The notes beneath the pieces were generated by a model. The model searched no databases, was not told the DNA's origin, and saw nothing but the letters and a program-made list of their open reading frames with translations. DNA of 64,000 nt from Limnephilus marmoratus (lineage: Eukaryota > Arthropoda > Insecta > Trichoptera > Limnephilidae), in contig OU862915.1 in NCBI GenBank assembly GCA_917880885.1, positions 36,712,676 to 36,776,675 on the forward strand, read 5' to 3'. The translations under genes were made by a program, and so were the position numbers. Positions 10,375 through 20,600 of this stretch are shown piece by piece (positions within the stretch are counted from its first letter, which is position 1; every line of letters begins with the position of its first letter).

Positions 10375-10544
10375 TTAAAAGTTTTCCTACAAACTCGTTT
10401 CACAGCCATACATTACATTACGCTGATACGTTTTTCCTACCATGTTGCAAGAATACAAGGAGGGTAGATTCTGTGGATAACTACGCAACTACGCAAAATA
10501 ACTACGTAACTACGAAAAATAATGATTAAAAGCGACCCTGCGTC

Positions 10545-10806
10545 AACAATAAATGTTTTAAGTGTAAACTTGTTTATCACCGCTGTGATTTGAAACTCAA
10601 TGAAACTAAAAATAGCGACACTAAAAAGAAACAAACGCATACATCTATATGATTTAGCCGGCGAGAGAAGGAGATATTTTAATCAATCTCCTCTTTTTGC
10701 GGTACTTCGTAGCCTCCACTCTTGTCTACTTAAAAATCGGTAGCCTCTCCACTCTTGTCTACTTTAATTTTCTGAAGGTTTCATTTCTACCGCGTGTGAA
10801 TTGCAC
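10545..10806 (-). repeat. Family D repeat, copy 3
   Basis: It carries CACCGCTGTGATTTGAAACT, GCGAGAGAAGGAGAT, a doubled CCACTCTTGTCTACTT block (10717-10763) and the end TTTCTACCGCGTGTGAATTG. Orientation is opposite to copies 1 and 2. Noncoding. Confidence 0.6.
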
Positions 10807-10879
10807 ACTAGGGTAGGTCACGACTTTATGAGAAAAATATATTGTTTTGATTGGTCTAATAGTGATATAAACAAAAATT

Positions 10880-11730
10880 TTAACAAAACTGAGGGAGCGG
10901 TCGTATCGGCAGAGACAGGACGAGAAATAAAAGGCGTCAAGTCGATGTAATGAGTCAGTCGTTTATTGGGCTACGTAGCGGGGGTCGGTGAAGCAGTAAC
11001 ATGATGTATGCAGGGTGCCGTAGATTAGATGCTGCAGGCGCTCGGAGGGGATGGAGATGGTGTGGTGAAGGTCAGCGAGTTGCTCGACACCATGGCGGTG
11101 GAGATGACCTATCTTCCAGGCCGTTGCTCGACGCTTTGAATCACTGAGATGAACGGTGGGTGGCTCGGTGAGCTGAGCCACCAGCAGGTAGTCCTGGCGA
11201 GGCGGAGCGTGTTTCCATGGCAGCGAAGCACGGTGGGGCTTCGGGGTGCCATGAAATGGTGAGCTGATCCCTGGACTGAAGGTGACGCAAGCCTTGTAAG
11301 TCGCGGGATGTAGCTGTTCTCAGGAGCTGAAGACATGATGGGCCTTGTAGCTGAGACGTGGTGGTGGACCTCGGGAAGCTGCCTTGGATGTGTGTAGATG
11401 CCATGCAGGAGCACTTGTGCGGAGATCGTTACATGCTGAGATGTTGGCCGACTGTTAGTGTGAGACTGAACTGCAGCGGGCGAGCGATTGGCTGCTTATA
11501 TAGCCGCGGCGAGTAATTACCCACACGGTAGGTGATACGTGCCACTTCGGCAGTTGACGAGAATGTTCGGCGCCGTATAGGTATTGTACGGTGCTATCTC
11601 GAGACCTTTCTAGGGGGTGGCGATATTATTATCGTCGAGCCGGTACGGCAGGCGAGAAAGTGCATCGCGGGCGGTATAAGTAGGAAGGTACCTAGGCAAG
11701 TAGGTTTGCCAGCGCCGCGCGAATATTAGA
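10880..11730 (-). mobile_element. GC-rich LTR-like unit with promoter and poly(A) signal
   Basis: A GC-rich block stands out from AT-rich flanks. On the minus strand a TATATAA box (11503-11497) lies 31 bp before an initiator-like AGTT (11472), and AATAAA (10967-10962) follows about 505 bp later. Open frames inside (e.g. 11141-11404, 87 codons) have no recognised domain. TATA, initiator and a poly(A) signal in this compact order are the layout of a retrovirus-like solo LTR. A short Pol II gene is the alternative. I could not identify LTR ends, a primer-binding site or a second LTR. Confidence 0.4.
11496..11503 (-). promoter_or_regulatory. TATA box 31 bp before AGTT initiator
   Basis: TATATAA on the minus strand is followed by CAGTTCAG with A at about 11472. 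The spacing is canonical for Pol II core promoters of insects. Confidence 0.5.
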
Positions 11731-11789
11731 TATTTCTCGTATCTTCTTTTGATGGCGAAGTGATTATGATGTGTCGCCACAAAACAAAA

Positions 11790-12712
11790 AAACGACTTCA
11801 AAAAATACACTAAAAAGTAAAAAAATAATTTCGTATTTTTCTACAACTTCATAATCAACTTACTTTTTCTAATCATCAATATGTAGGTTCGATTGTTACT
11901 TTTGGAGTCGGTGTCAGTCAAGGTAGATTTGTAACTACATACATAAGTATAGGTGAGATGTGCTTGTGTCGCACAAGCGACTTGACGAGGCGAAAGGCGA
12001 GAGTGGGGCCGCGGCGGCGCGGGGAGCTGTCAAGTGAACACGCCGGGCCGGGTACCTTTGCTGACACCGACTCCAAAAATAACAATTGTGCCTACATATT
12101 GATGATTAGAAAAAGTAAGTTGATTACGAAGTTGTAGAAGAATACGAAATTATTTTTTTACTTTTTAGTGCATTTTTAGAAGTCATTTTTGTTTTGTTAA
12201 AATTGTTGTTTATTTTTTTGATTTTTAGTGAATCTGAAGTACACTAACTAATTTGTCTGAATATGGGTAAACCTACTAAACGTGCTGCTCATATGAGACA
12301 GACATAATTAAGAGATTCGGCCGAGTTTCGTTAATTTGTCATGGATCCGATAATCAGAACCTAACCAAACTCTCATCAAATTAGCATGAATTTGAAAGGA
12401 TGTACTTCAATCACTTGAAGTACATCCTTTCCAATAAAAAAAGAATCATCGAAATCGGTTGTCGTGATATTGAGTTATTCGATCATTTGTCGCGCACATA
12501 CTTAATGCAAATTTAAGACTTATATGGTTTTCTCATAGATTTCATTGTTGGAACTGGACCAAATTAAAATGGAACCACACGGGAAGCACTAGCTTTCAAA
12601 TAAAAAAAGAATCATCAATATCGGTTCACCCAGTCAAAAGTTCTGAGGTAACAAACAAAAAAAAAAAAAAAATACAGTCGAATTGAGAACCTCCTCCTTT
12701 TTGAAGTCGTTT
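11790..12712. mobile_element. Moth-type element with AAACGACTTC ends and inner inverted repeat
   Basis: The outer ends are inverted, AAACGACTTCAAAAA (11790-11804) and TTTTTGAAGTCGTTT (12698-12712). Inside, 11783-11917 and 12061-12199 form a second, about 135-bp inverted repeat at roughly 90% identity ending in TTGGAGTCGGTGTCAG. Its spacer (11918-12060) is very GC-rich (GGGGCCGCGGCGGCGCGGGG). A perfect 17-bp hairpin lies at 12394-12410/12415-12431. The right part with ACCACACGGGAAGCACTAGC and CAGTCGAATTGAGAACCTCC resembles repeats I remember from moth genomes. No transposase is present. Confidence 0.65.
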
Positions 12713-13313
12713 AAAAGGGGTGTTAAATGGAGATATAAAATCACACAATTTTCAAAAATTATATTTGGATATCATCTTCTTCCTCCGGATTGACTATGAA
12801 ATTTCACATATAGAGAAAAACCTACCTTGTTAAATCTTTAAAAAATGTTAGATAAACTGTTAAAATTGAACTATTTTTAGTAAAACACGAAATAGAGGGA
12901 ATATTTTGATTAATTTATTATAAAAATATATTAATATAATTCAAATTATCTCAAGGAAGTATATTCAAATATCAACAAAATCCTTCTTACTCTCAAATTT
13001 CGATATTATTTAAAGAGACTCAATCTTGGAACTTTTTTTGAATGATTTCGTAAAAATATACCATATATTTGCTATGGAAGATTACAAAAAATTTGGTTTA
13101 AAGGATTCAAAGTATCTTTTATGTACATATAAATAACCCTAACTTTTTTTTAAATGACCCACCTTATTGCATACACTGTTTTTTCCGCTAAAGTACGAAA
13201 TTACATTATTTTACCCTCGTTCAAACCCGAATTCCTAGTCGAACCCTGCACGTTCAATAGGGGGGTTGTAACTGTAGGGGATCTATCAATATGGATCAGA
13301 GAGTTACCCTGGT
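12713..13313. other. Unassigned AT-rich stretch
   Basis: No coding or repeat match is seen; the longest open frame (13154-13369, plus) has no motif. Confidence 0.35.
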
Positions 13314-14299
13314 CGTTCAATATTTATTGTGATCCGTCAATATGTATCAAATATCGTGATGTTTATTGAACGTATGTGCAAGCAGCATGACCGCAGGACG
13401 TCTCGAATCCGTATTGTGAACACACGAATCGTGAACCACCCGAGCGACAAACCGATTTAAAACTTTTACCTCCGATTGCTCGTGATTTTTTGGAAATCAT
13501 TTGGAATATTTTCCGCCCACATTAAAAAAATCATACCTCCGAATTTTAATATGGAGACATACAAACTGATTATAGTTGTATGTAGCCAATGAATTCGCCT
13601 ATCTTTTGTCGATTATCACATATTCGTAGGATTTATAAAGAAAATATTATAAAATCGTAAACTTTGGTGCATAAATTTGGTGATAAAAAATAAGTTTTGG
13701 TAAGTAAACTTATTTTGTGGCACCATTTTAATTTAAATTATTAAAATGCTTATTTTTACCACTTTACCGTTTTTACCAAAAGTGGTAAAAACTAAGTATT
13801 TTATAAATTTGAATTATGTTATTTGATCAATTTTCCAACATAAAAGACGTGGCGGATTATAACCGTACTTCATACATGTTATTATTTTTTTATTAAATTA
13901 GGTATCGCACAAAAGTTCCAATTTGGTAGGCGGGTATGGGTACCATCGCTCCTGGCACCATTTATTGGATTGCCAATATATCTGCAAAAGGTCACCCCAA
14001 GTGGTTCGCTATGTTTGGCGACTTAGCAAGGGTGCCCGGGTTCATGCGGTGAGGTTTGTCTAGATCTTGGCGGCAGATTCATTTGTTCATATATGACGTG
14101 TCAGATCGGATCGGGAGAGACTGGTTAAGAGAAACCTGTTTACTTCTCCAGCGGAACTCTCTCGCGACATCGATAGAATCACACGTCTGTCACTCCTAGA
14201 CACACCGATTCCCAGAATTCTAATCACAGAAAAATAAAATCAGTCTATATTTTGACCTATAGTGGAGAAATATTGATGGATCACAAAAAATATTGAACG
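13314..14299. mobile_element. Inverted-repeat element enclosing a family C copy
   Basis: CGTTCAATATTTATTGTGAT (from 13314) and its inverse ending in ATATTGAACG (14299) match over about 30 bp. Between them lie an AT-rich block with TTTTTACCACTTTACCG (about 13752) and a family C copy (13930-14225) with TGCCCGGGTTCATGCGG, TTGGCGGCAGATTC and CTCCTAGACACACCG. The block 13720-14220 is repeated at 16690-17200. No transposase frame is seen. Confidence 0.45.
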
Positions 14300-15720
14300 T
14301 GTAGCCTACGCATCAATGTTTGTAACGATCCGTGGGTATAAACCGGTGGGACAGATAAATTTAAGAGGTTCACTGACTATCATAATGTCATAATTATTTC
14401 CTTCCATTAGTATTACGGGCAACGAGGAATACATAAACATATTATTGCAGTAATCTTAACTTCTGGAATTACGTAGTGGAATCAGAAGACTTAAGGAAGC
14501 CAGCAAATCTTGAATTCTAATGCTGACATTTGAGTGAATGAGGATTTGATACTTCTGGATGAACTTTTGCAAAAAGAATGTTCTAAATAAGAGGAAAATT
14601 ACCGTCTACATCTGATTTCGAAAACTTTGTGTAAAGCCCGAACAACGCCGTGGATTTCAGCTAGTTGAACTATTAAAATAATACAATATTCTTTAAGGGC
14701 CCTCGCTCATAGAGAAACCAAAAACTGGTTGGCAAACTTAAATTAACGGCACAACTCATCTTTAGGATTTCAGTAATTATATCTGCTTGTTTAACAAAAA
14801 TATAATTTATTAATAATTTATCAATTATCAACCTAAATATATATCTGATAATAATTTATCAATCTCCTGAACAAAATCGATACTTTCCTGCTCTAGTTGG
14901 CATACATATTACAAATTACTCTAAAACTTGACAGATCGTGAGGCGCCACCATGGCAACATGTCAACATGGCAACTGAAACGCGACTAGCACTGCGACTAC
15001 CCTGCTAGTCGCCGCGTCACCCTTGACAACTGGTCTATAACAAGTTGCCTGTGTGTGGATCACCAATGAAATTCGCATGTTCCTTTCGTGGAATGTTAAA
15101 GTTTGTGTCGGAAAATCCAATACCTCTCTAAAATTCCCCGCAGTTTAGCCATATGACGAGTATGTTGCAGCAATAGTGCAATTTTGCAGGCAATAATGCA
15201 CGATGCACGTATCGTTTTATGACGCCAAAACATATCTATCACTGCGCCGTGCCACAAATACCACTCCCCCGCGATGACAAATTCCTGAATCTCGTGTCGA
15301 AAACCGAAATCAATGGCCTTCGTGAGGCCAGAACGTTTTCCGGTACATTTCAATCATACGAAGTTTCCCTTTGTATGAAATTATAAATGCAAAAGCGCTG
15401 TTCCGTAATTTGAGCGAAAAACCGGGGCGAAAACAATATTAAATGAGAAATGGGCGCAGAATGCCTGAAGGTACAGTGCAAAGAGAAACCTTTTTTCTAT
15501 AAAACTTTCCGACACAATTTAAAAGTCAATACGCTTGCATAGCGAGATTGTTTCTGCAACAATATTCTTTCAGACGATAACGTCTTTTGTTGTTGGAATA
15601 ATGAATACAAATTTTAGTTTTAGAAATCATTAACTACTGGTCCGTAGATACTGTATAATGGAAGATGATAAAATTTGTTACGAAGATCTTTCCTCAACAC
15701 AATCGTAACATGGGGTTCCG
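14300..15720. other. Long stretch without recognised features
   Basis: It contains a perfect 10-bp hairpin GCGACTAGCA/TGCTAGTCGC (14981-14990, 15003-15012). The more complex part (14940-15400) has an 85-codon minus frame (15096-15353) without a recognisable domain; it could be single-copy host DNA, but nothing supports a gene. Confidence 0.35.
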
Positions 15721-15723
15721 CGA

Positions 15724-15826
15724 CTTTTTAACCCGCCACAAAATATCCCCGATAAAATATCCTACAGACAAAACAACCCCTAACAAAATATCCACCAAAA
15801 CCTAACCTAACCTAACCTAACCAAAA
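15724..15826 (+). repeat. Short ACAAAATATCC array and (CCTAA)4
   Basis: Irregular 14-16-bp units (ACAAAATATCCCC, AAAATATCCTAC, ACAAAATATCCACC) are followed by four CCTAA units (15801-15822), the insect telomere repeat. The layout, array then CCTAACC, also occurs at the inner edge of the foldback left arm at 51070-51205, so this may be one arm of a related element. Confidence 0.5.
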
Positions 15827-15849
15827 AATTGGGACAAAAATAAAATAGA

Positions 15850-16171
15850 TAATTGGGATATGTTGTGAGGCTGAAGGTAATGGGGTGGAGAAGGAGATGG
15901 AACAGAAGAAGGTGAGGAAGTACTTGGCTATTCAGATCTGGTCACCAAACACGGCTAACGCCATTTCAAGAAACGTTTCAATTCTGAATAGTGGTCTTAC
16001 ACCAGGGCGATACTGAGAGTATCTTCCACTCTGGAACGTGCCGCAAATATACTACATATTTTTTTAATGAATTATTTGTGATACAAATAAATTTTATTAG
16101 CGCACGCCGGGAATCGATCCTCTGACCTTCGGATTGCTAGTAAATGGTCTTTCTCCTCGACCACGGAGGCC
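15850..16171 (-). mobile_element. SINE-A, tail-truncated
   Basis: It begins within the AATTGGGATATGTTGTGAGG section and runs through TTCAATTCTGAATAGTGGTC and the linker to a tRNA-like head (CACGCCGGGAATCGATCC, 16097-16114; head end GGCC at 16168-16171). Its poly(A) side is lost at the boundary with the array and CCTAA block. Confidence 0.75.
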
Positions 16172-16689
16172 GGACTCACATTATAAACACAATATTAAAA
16201 TAAACATATATATATAAATTATTTTTCAACATATGTGCTTTTGGGATCTCACATTTACTAACCATTTTCGTCCTTCTTATGCCATTAACTACAATGTCAA
16301 ACAATATTATGTTTCAAATAATTTATGTAAGAGACAATAAATTCTGGAAATCGCAATTTGCTTTCTTGTTCGAAAATATTTTACGGCGCAATTTCAAGAG
16401 TGTTTGTGTTTGTTAAAGACCAAAAAAAAACTTAAATGGGAAAGGGGAGATTTACGGGAGTAAAAAGTGTAATGTTTTATCAGAAGGATGGTTACTTTGT
16501 GTGCCATGTCAGAAAGTGCGAAGGCAACAATATTATGTTTTCATAAAAAAATTGTCTGAACACTTAACACAAAAAAAGTTTACAAAATGTTTTTATTACA
16601 CAAAGCATGATTTCTTTTAACGTAGGATAAACTTCGATAGTAAATATGAACAAGATTTATTAGTGTTTGTCATAAACAATTTTATTCAA
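16172..16689. other. Unassigned AT-rich stretch
   Basis: No feature is recognised. Confidence 0.35.
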
Positions 16690-17280
16690 TATTTTAATTC
16701 AAATTCTTAAAATACCTTATTTTTTACCACTTTACCGTTTTTACCAAAAGTAAAAACTAAGTATTTTATAAATTTGAATTATGTTATTTGATCAATTTTC
16801 CAAAATAAAAGACGTGGCGAATTATAACCGTACTCATACATGTTTTAATCTTTGTATTTTTTTATGAAATTAGGTATCGCACAAAAGTTCCAATTTGGGA
16901 GGCGGGTATGGGTACGGGCTGCTCCTGGCACCATTTATTGAATTACCAATATCTCTGCAAAAGTTCACCCCAAATGGTTCGCTATGTTTGGCGACATAGC
17001 AAAGGGTGCCCGGGTTCATGCGGTGAGGTTTGTCTAGATCTTGGCGGCAGATTCATTTGTTCAAATACGGCATGTCAGATCGGATCGGGAGAGACTGGTT
17101 GAGAGAAACCTTTTTACTCCTCCAGTGGAACTCTCTCGGAACATCGATATATTCACACGTCTGTCACTCCTGGACACACCGATCCCAGATTCCTACTCAC
17201 CCCTCATACCCTTTTCCTTCTCAGAACTTCCTATCCTTACTTTCCTAAATCTACCCTACACACAGCATCCCCAAAGATAA
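16690..17280 (+). repeat. Second copy of the 13.7-14.2 kb block, with family C
   Basis: It shares with 13720-14220 the TTTTTACCACTTTACCG block, AAAGACGTGGCG, ATTAGGTATCGCACAAAAG, and the family C portion from GGCGGGTATGGGTAC onward. The family C part here is longer and ends at CACAGCATCCCCAAAGATAA, where the LINE at 17281 begins. Open frames over it are chance frames in a noncoding repeat. Confidence 0.65.
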
Positions 17281-18773
17281 CGTCAAATCAAATGCGAGTG
17301 CCGGTTACGATAAACTCAAATACAAAACAGTGCTAAGTCTCTCAACGGAATTGGTTCCTATATTATCAAAATTGATTAACCAATGTTTTAAAGAGGGAAC
17401 TTTTCCAGACAGCTGTAAAATTGCCAAGGTGATACCAATTCACAAAGGTGGGTCCAAAACAAATACCTCAAACTACAGGCCCATCTCAATCTTACCAATC
17501 TTATCAAAAATTTTTGAACGTGTAATCTACGAAAGATTAAACAATTTCCTACTAAAAAAATCATTCTTTTATAAAAAACAGTATGGCTTTAGGAAAAAAT
17601 CTAACACACTTGCGGCAATAAACGACTTAATCAGTAAACTTAGGAGTGGTATTGATGGTGGAAATTATATCTTATCTATACTAGTTGACCTTCAAAAAGC
17701 CTTTGATACGGTAAGCCATGATATACTTCTCAAGAAACTCGAGAAACTTGGTGTAGTTGGTCCTGCTCTTAATCTATTCAAATCATATCTTAGCAATAGA
17801 AAGCAATTCGTAAGCATTAACAATCAAAATAGTAAGCACCTTCCAATAAACTATGGAGTTCCGCAAGGATCCATACTAGGGCCACTGCAGTTCCAAATTT
17901 ATATTAATGATATTTCGCAATTAGAATTAAACGGTGAAATTTTCTTATATGCAGATGATACTGCAATATTCTACTGGGGTAAAGATCTAAACATACTACT
18001 AGAAAATGCACAAAGTGACCTAGAAAGAATTTGCGATTGGCTGCAATCAAATATCCTAACAATTAATATAAAAAAAAACAGGATACATGATTTTAAGTTC
18101 AAACCGTAAAATAGTTCCTCCACATGTACCATTAAAAATTGAAAATAACGATTTGCAAATCCTGAAACAGGAAAAATATCTTGGGCTGTGTATCGATAAG
18201 CATTTAACTTTTAAACAACACATTCAAAATGTAAAAGATAAAATCACACCCTTAATTAGCGTTTTTAGCCGGTTATCATTTCTATTACCAATTAGATTAA
18301 AAAAAAGTTTATACTATAGTCTCGTACACTCACACCTAAATTACCTGATTGAAATCTGGGGAAATGCGTATGAAACATACATCACTGAATTACAGGTAAT
18401 TCAAAATAAGATAATCAAAAAACTATTTCACTACGAATCCAAAACATCCACAAAAAAATTATATTTGGAAACAAAACTGCTAACATTAAGAAAACTATAC
18501 GAGTACAATATATGTGTCCTTATATACAAAATAAATAATAAACTCATACATACAAACACAGAATTCATTAAAACGTCCCAAGTACACAAACATTTTACAC
18601 GACAACACGATAACATACGTTTAAACACCATTCATACTAACTACGGTAAGCAATCAATTAGTTACGAGGGGGGCAATTTATATAATTGCCTTCCAGATGA
18701 TATCAAAAACGAAAAAAGTGTGTGCAAATTAAAAAAAAACAAAGTAGTGATAGTGAATAATATCGTATGGTAA
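17281..18773 (+). pseudogene. CR1/Jockey-type LINE ORF2, 5'-truncated, one frameshift
   Basis: The frame opens directly at the truncation (SNASAGYDKLKYKT) and continues to about 18080: AKVIPIHKGG and NYRPISILPILSKIFE (fingers), LVDLQKAFDTVSHD with catalytic Asp, NYGVPQGSILGP, and LYADDTAIFYW with the YADD box. An extra base in an A run near 18075 shifts the frame; the second part (TGYMILSSN, then KYLGLCIDKHLTFKQHI, and a thumb region with YYSLVHSHLNYLIEIWG) continues to about 18750. Endonuclease and ORF1 are missing. RT catalytic residues are intact, so the copy looks fairly young although dead. It is not the same subfamily as the 58-62 kb LINE. Confidence 0.85.
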
Positions 18774-19190
18774 TTTTTTTTTTTTTTTTTACAGTGAATA
18801 CCGCACAAGAATCTCAACTGCTCCCGTCTGGAGCCAGTGAGACTATGGCATCCCCAATTGGGGTATGTTGTGAGGCTGAAGGTAGTGGGGAGGGGAAGGA
18901 GGTGGGGAAGAGGAAGGTTGGGAAGTACCTGGCTATTCAGATCTGGTCACTAAACACGGCTAAAGCCATTTTCAAGCAACGTTTCAATTCTGAATGGTGG
19001 TCTTACACCAGGGCGATACTGATAGTATCTTCCACTCTGGAACATGCCGCAAATATACTATATATTATTTTAAATGAACTAATTGTGAAAACACAAATTA
19101 ATCAAATAAAATTTATTTGCGCATGCCGGGTTCGAACCCGCGACCTCCGGAATGTGAGTCAAGAGTCTTACCCACTGGACTACGGGGGTC
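18774..19190 (-). mobile_element. SINE-A, full length, in a LINE 3' UTR
   Basis: A 17-base poly(T) (the SINE poly(A) tail) at 18774-18790 is followed by ACAGTGAATACCGCACAAGA, the body with CTGTAGCCAGT-type and CCCCAATTGGGGTATGTTG blocks, TTCAATTCTGAATGGTGGTC, and the head with B box GGGTTCGAACCCG (19127-19140). ATAATATC stands on both sides (18757-18764, 19211-19218), a candidate target duplication. The 5' end continues into a perfect hairpin. Confidence 0.85.
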
Positions 19191-19210
19191 GTCCAGTGGG
19201 TAAGACTCTT
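19161..19210. repeat. Perfect 20-bp inverted repeat at SINE 5' end
   Basis: Positions 19161-19180 and 19191-19210 are exact inverse complements with a 10-base loop (TACGGGGGTC). The first arm is part of the SINE tRNA head; the second is a reversed copy joined to its 5' end. Confidence 0.95.
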
Positions 19211-19218
19211 ATAATATC

Positions 19219-19380
19219 ATGTAAATGTTAGTATGTAATTTAAGGTTATGAAATGTAAAAACTATGTAATGTAAAAACTATGTAATATAATGTAAAAAGT
19301 ACATAATTCAATATTCTAGTTAAGTAAGTGAAAATGTTATTTTCTTTTTTACTGGAATAAAAAAACTTATGAAAAAAAAC
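19219..19380 (+). mobile_element. Probable 3' UTR and poly(A) of the 17.3-kb LINE
   Basis: AT-rich sequence with repeated AAACTATGTAATGTAAAA ends in GGAATAAAAAAACTTATGAA and an A run (19371-19379). It lies just beyond the SINE-A that splits it from the LINE coding end, so it reads as the interrupted LINE tail. Confidence 0.5.
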
Positions 19381-19404
19381 GTAGTGTTTTCGTAGTGGAG
19401 CTAA

Positions 19405-20432
19405 AGTAAAAAAAAATGGAGTGCAGTTTACACGCGGTAGAAGCGAAACTTTACCAAAACAAACTCAACCAATACTTGAAAAGTGAGGTCATAATCAAAG
19501 CGACCAATGAGCGCACACCAGCGTAATTTCCGTTTCATATCAACCATTGGATGAAAATCTTTATATTGCCGGAACAATATTCTCCTTCCTTTCCTTAAAA
19601 AAACCCTCCACACGGCATCCCCAAGGGAAAATTCTTCCTCAGGATCTCATGTAAAAAAAAAAAAACTAAACTAGAGAAGGAACAGAGTATTGTAAACTTG
19701 GGCTGCAATGTAAATGATAAATCAGATCCTTCGGTTGAAATCAAATGCCGCATTGAGCAAGCTCTTGCAACCTTTATCCGCATTAAAAAGATGCTCTGCA
19801 GTCATGATCTCAACCTTGGATTACGAATGCGAATGGTCAGATGCTACGTGTTTTCGATATTATTTTATGGAATGGAAGAACTATGACGCTTACGGAAGAA
19901 CTAATTAGGCGACTTGAGGCATTCGAGATGTGGATCGACAGAGGAATACTTAAAATAAGCTGGATGATCAGGGTTACGAATGAAGTGTTATGGTTCGGAT
20001 GAATAAAGAAAAATAAGTTATCAAAACTACAAAAATCCGAAAACTCAATATCTTGGACATGTGATGAGACTTCCAGAGAAGTATGAGATCTTGCATCTCA
20101 TAATGCAGGGAAAGATTGCCGGAAGATGGGGCCCTGGAAGAAGGAGAACCTCATGGCTGAAAGACCTCAGATAGTGGTTTGGCCAGTCTACCATAGAGCT
20201 GTTCCGGGCCGCAGTAAACAAAGTCCGCATAGACAACATGATAGCCAACGTCCGTTGAACGGACAGGGCACTAGAAGAAGAAGAATCTCAACTAATAGGA
20301 TCCTTTAAAAGTGACATCATAATCAAAGCGGTCAATGAGCGCAGTTGTGCGTCGCAGGTGCAGTAATCGTCATTTCTGTTTCGTCCGAAACCCAAATCAT
20401 AGCGGGGCTATAGAAGTTTCACTTCAAAAAAA
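19405..20432 (+). repeat. Family D repeat, copy 4, split by two insertions
   Basis: The left part (19405-19560) has GTGCAGTTTACACGCGGTAG and ACTCAACCAATACTTG; the right part (20288-20432) has AAAGTGACATCATAATC and GAAGTTTCACTTCAAAAAA. Between them lie a family C 3' end (19565-19665, CACGGCATCCCCAAGG and an A run) and an RTE remnant (19670-20287). Copy 1 (1110-1375) shows the uninterrupted order. Confidence 0.6.
19670..20287 (+). pseudogene. RTE-clade LINE ORF2 C-terminus, decayed
   Basis: Conceptual reading over several frames gives NLGCNVNDKSDPSVEIKCRI, ALATFIRIKKMLCSHDLNLG, RMRMVRCYVFSILFYGME, RLEAFEMWIDRGILKISWM, YLGHVMRLPEKYEILHLIMQ and RRRTSWLKDLR, ending with a run of GAAGAAGAA. This order (connection and C-terminal region, then GAA-type tail) is characteristic of RTE elements. 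At least three frameshifts. The GAA tail joins the right half of the family D host repeat. Confidence 0.8.
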
Positions 20433-20435
20433 TGT

Positions 20436-20600
20436 GTAGCACCGCAAAAAGTCCCAACTGCTGTCGTAAATCTAGAGCCTGTGGTAGTAAAGGGAGTGGA
20501 GAAGTGAAAGACACGGGTATAGAAAGGTCGTGAAGTACAAGATCTGGTCACCCAACACGGCTAAAGCTATTGGCGACAAAACATTTCGATTCTACCACTT
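20436..20600 (-). mobile_element. SINE-A, degenerate fragment
   Basis: Starts with AGCACCGCAAAAAGTCCCAA, then GTGAAGTACAAGATCTGGTC and CCCAACACGGCTAAAGC, which match SINE-A in minus orientation with many differences. The head is absent. Confidence 0.6.

Noticed and set aside
10963..11414. Overlapping minus frames of 72-101 codons
   Set aside because: GC-rich sequence opens several frames at once; none has a domain, and some start only at GTG. The LTR-like reading explains the block better.
15096..15353. 85-codon minus frame in complex sequence
   Set aside because: No motif, no signal, no neighbours. It might be part of a host exon but nothing supports it.
15801..15822. CCTAA units as a telomere
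   Set aside because: Only four units, inside repeat-rich DNA; similar short runs occur at 3527, 6171, 27060 and 51190. Interstitial and too short.
19698..19908. Two overlapping plus frames as separate small genes
   Set aside because: Both are shifted readings of one decayed RTE ORF2 C-terminus.
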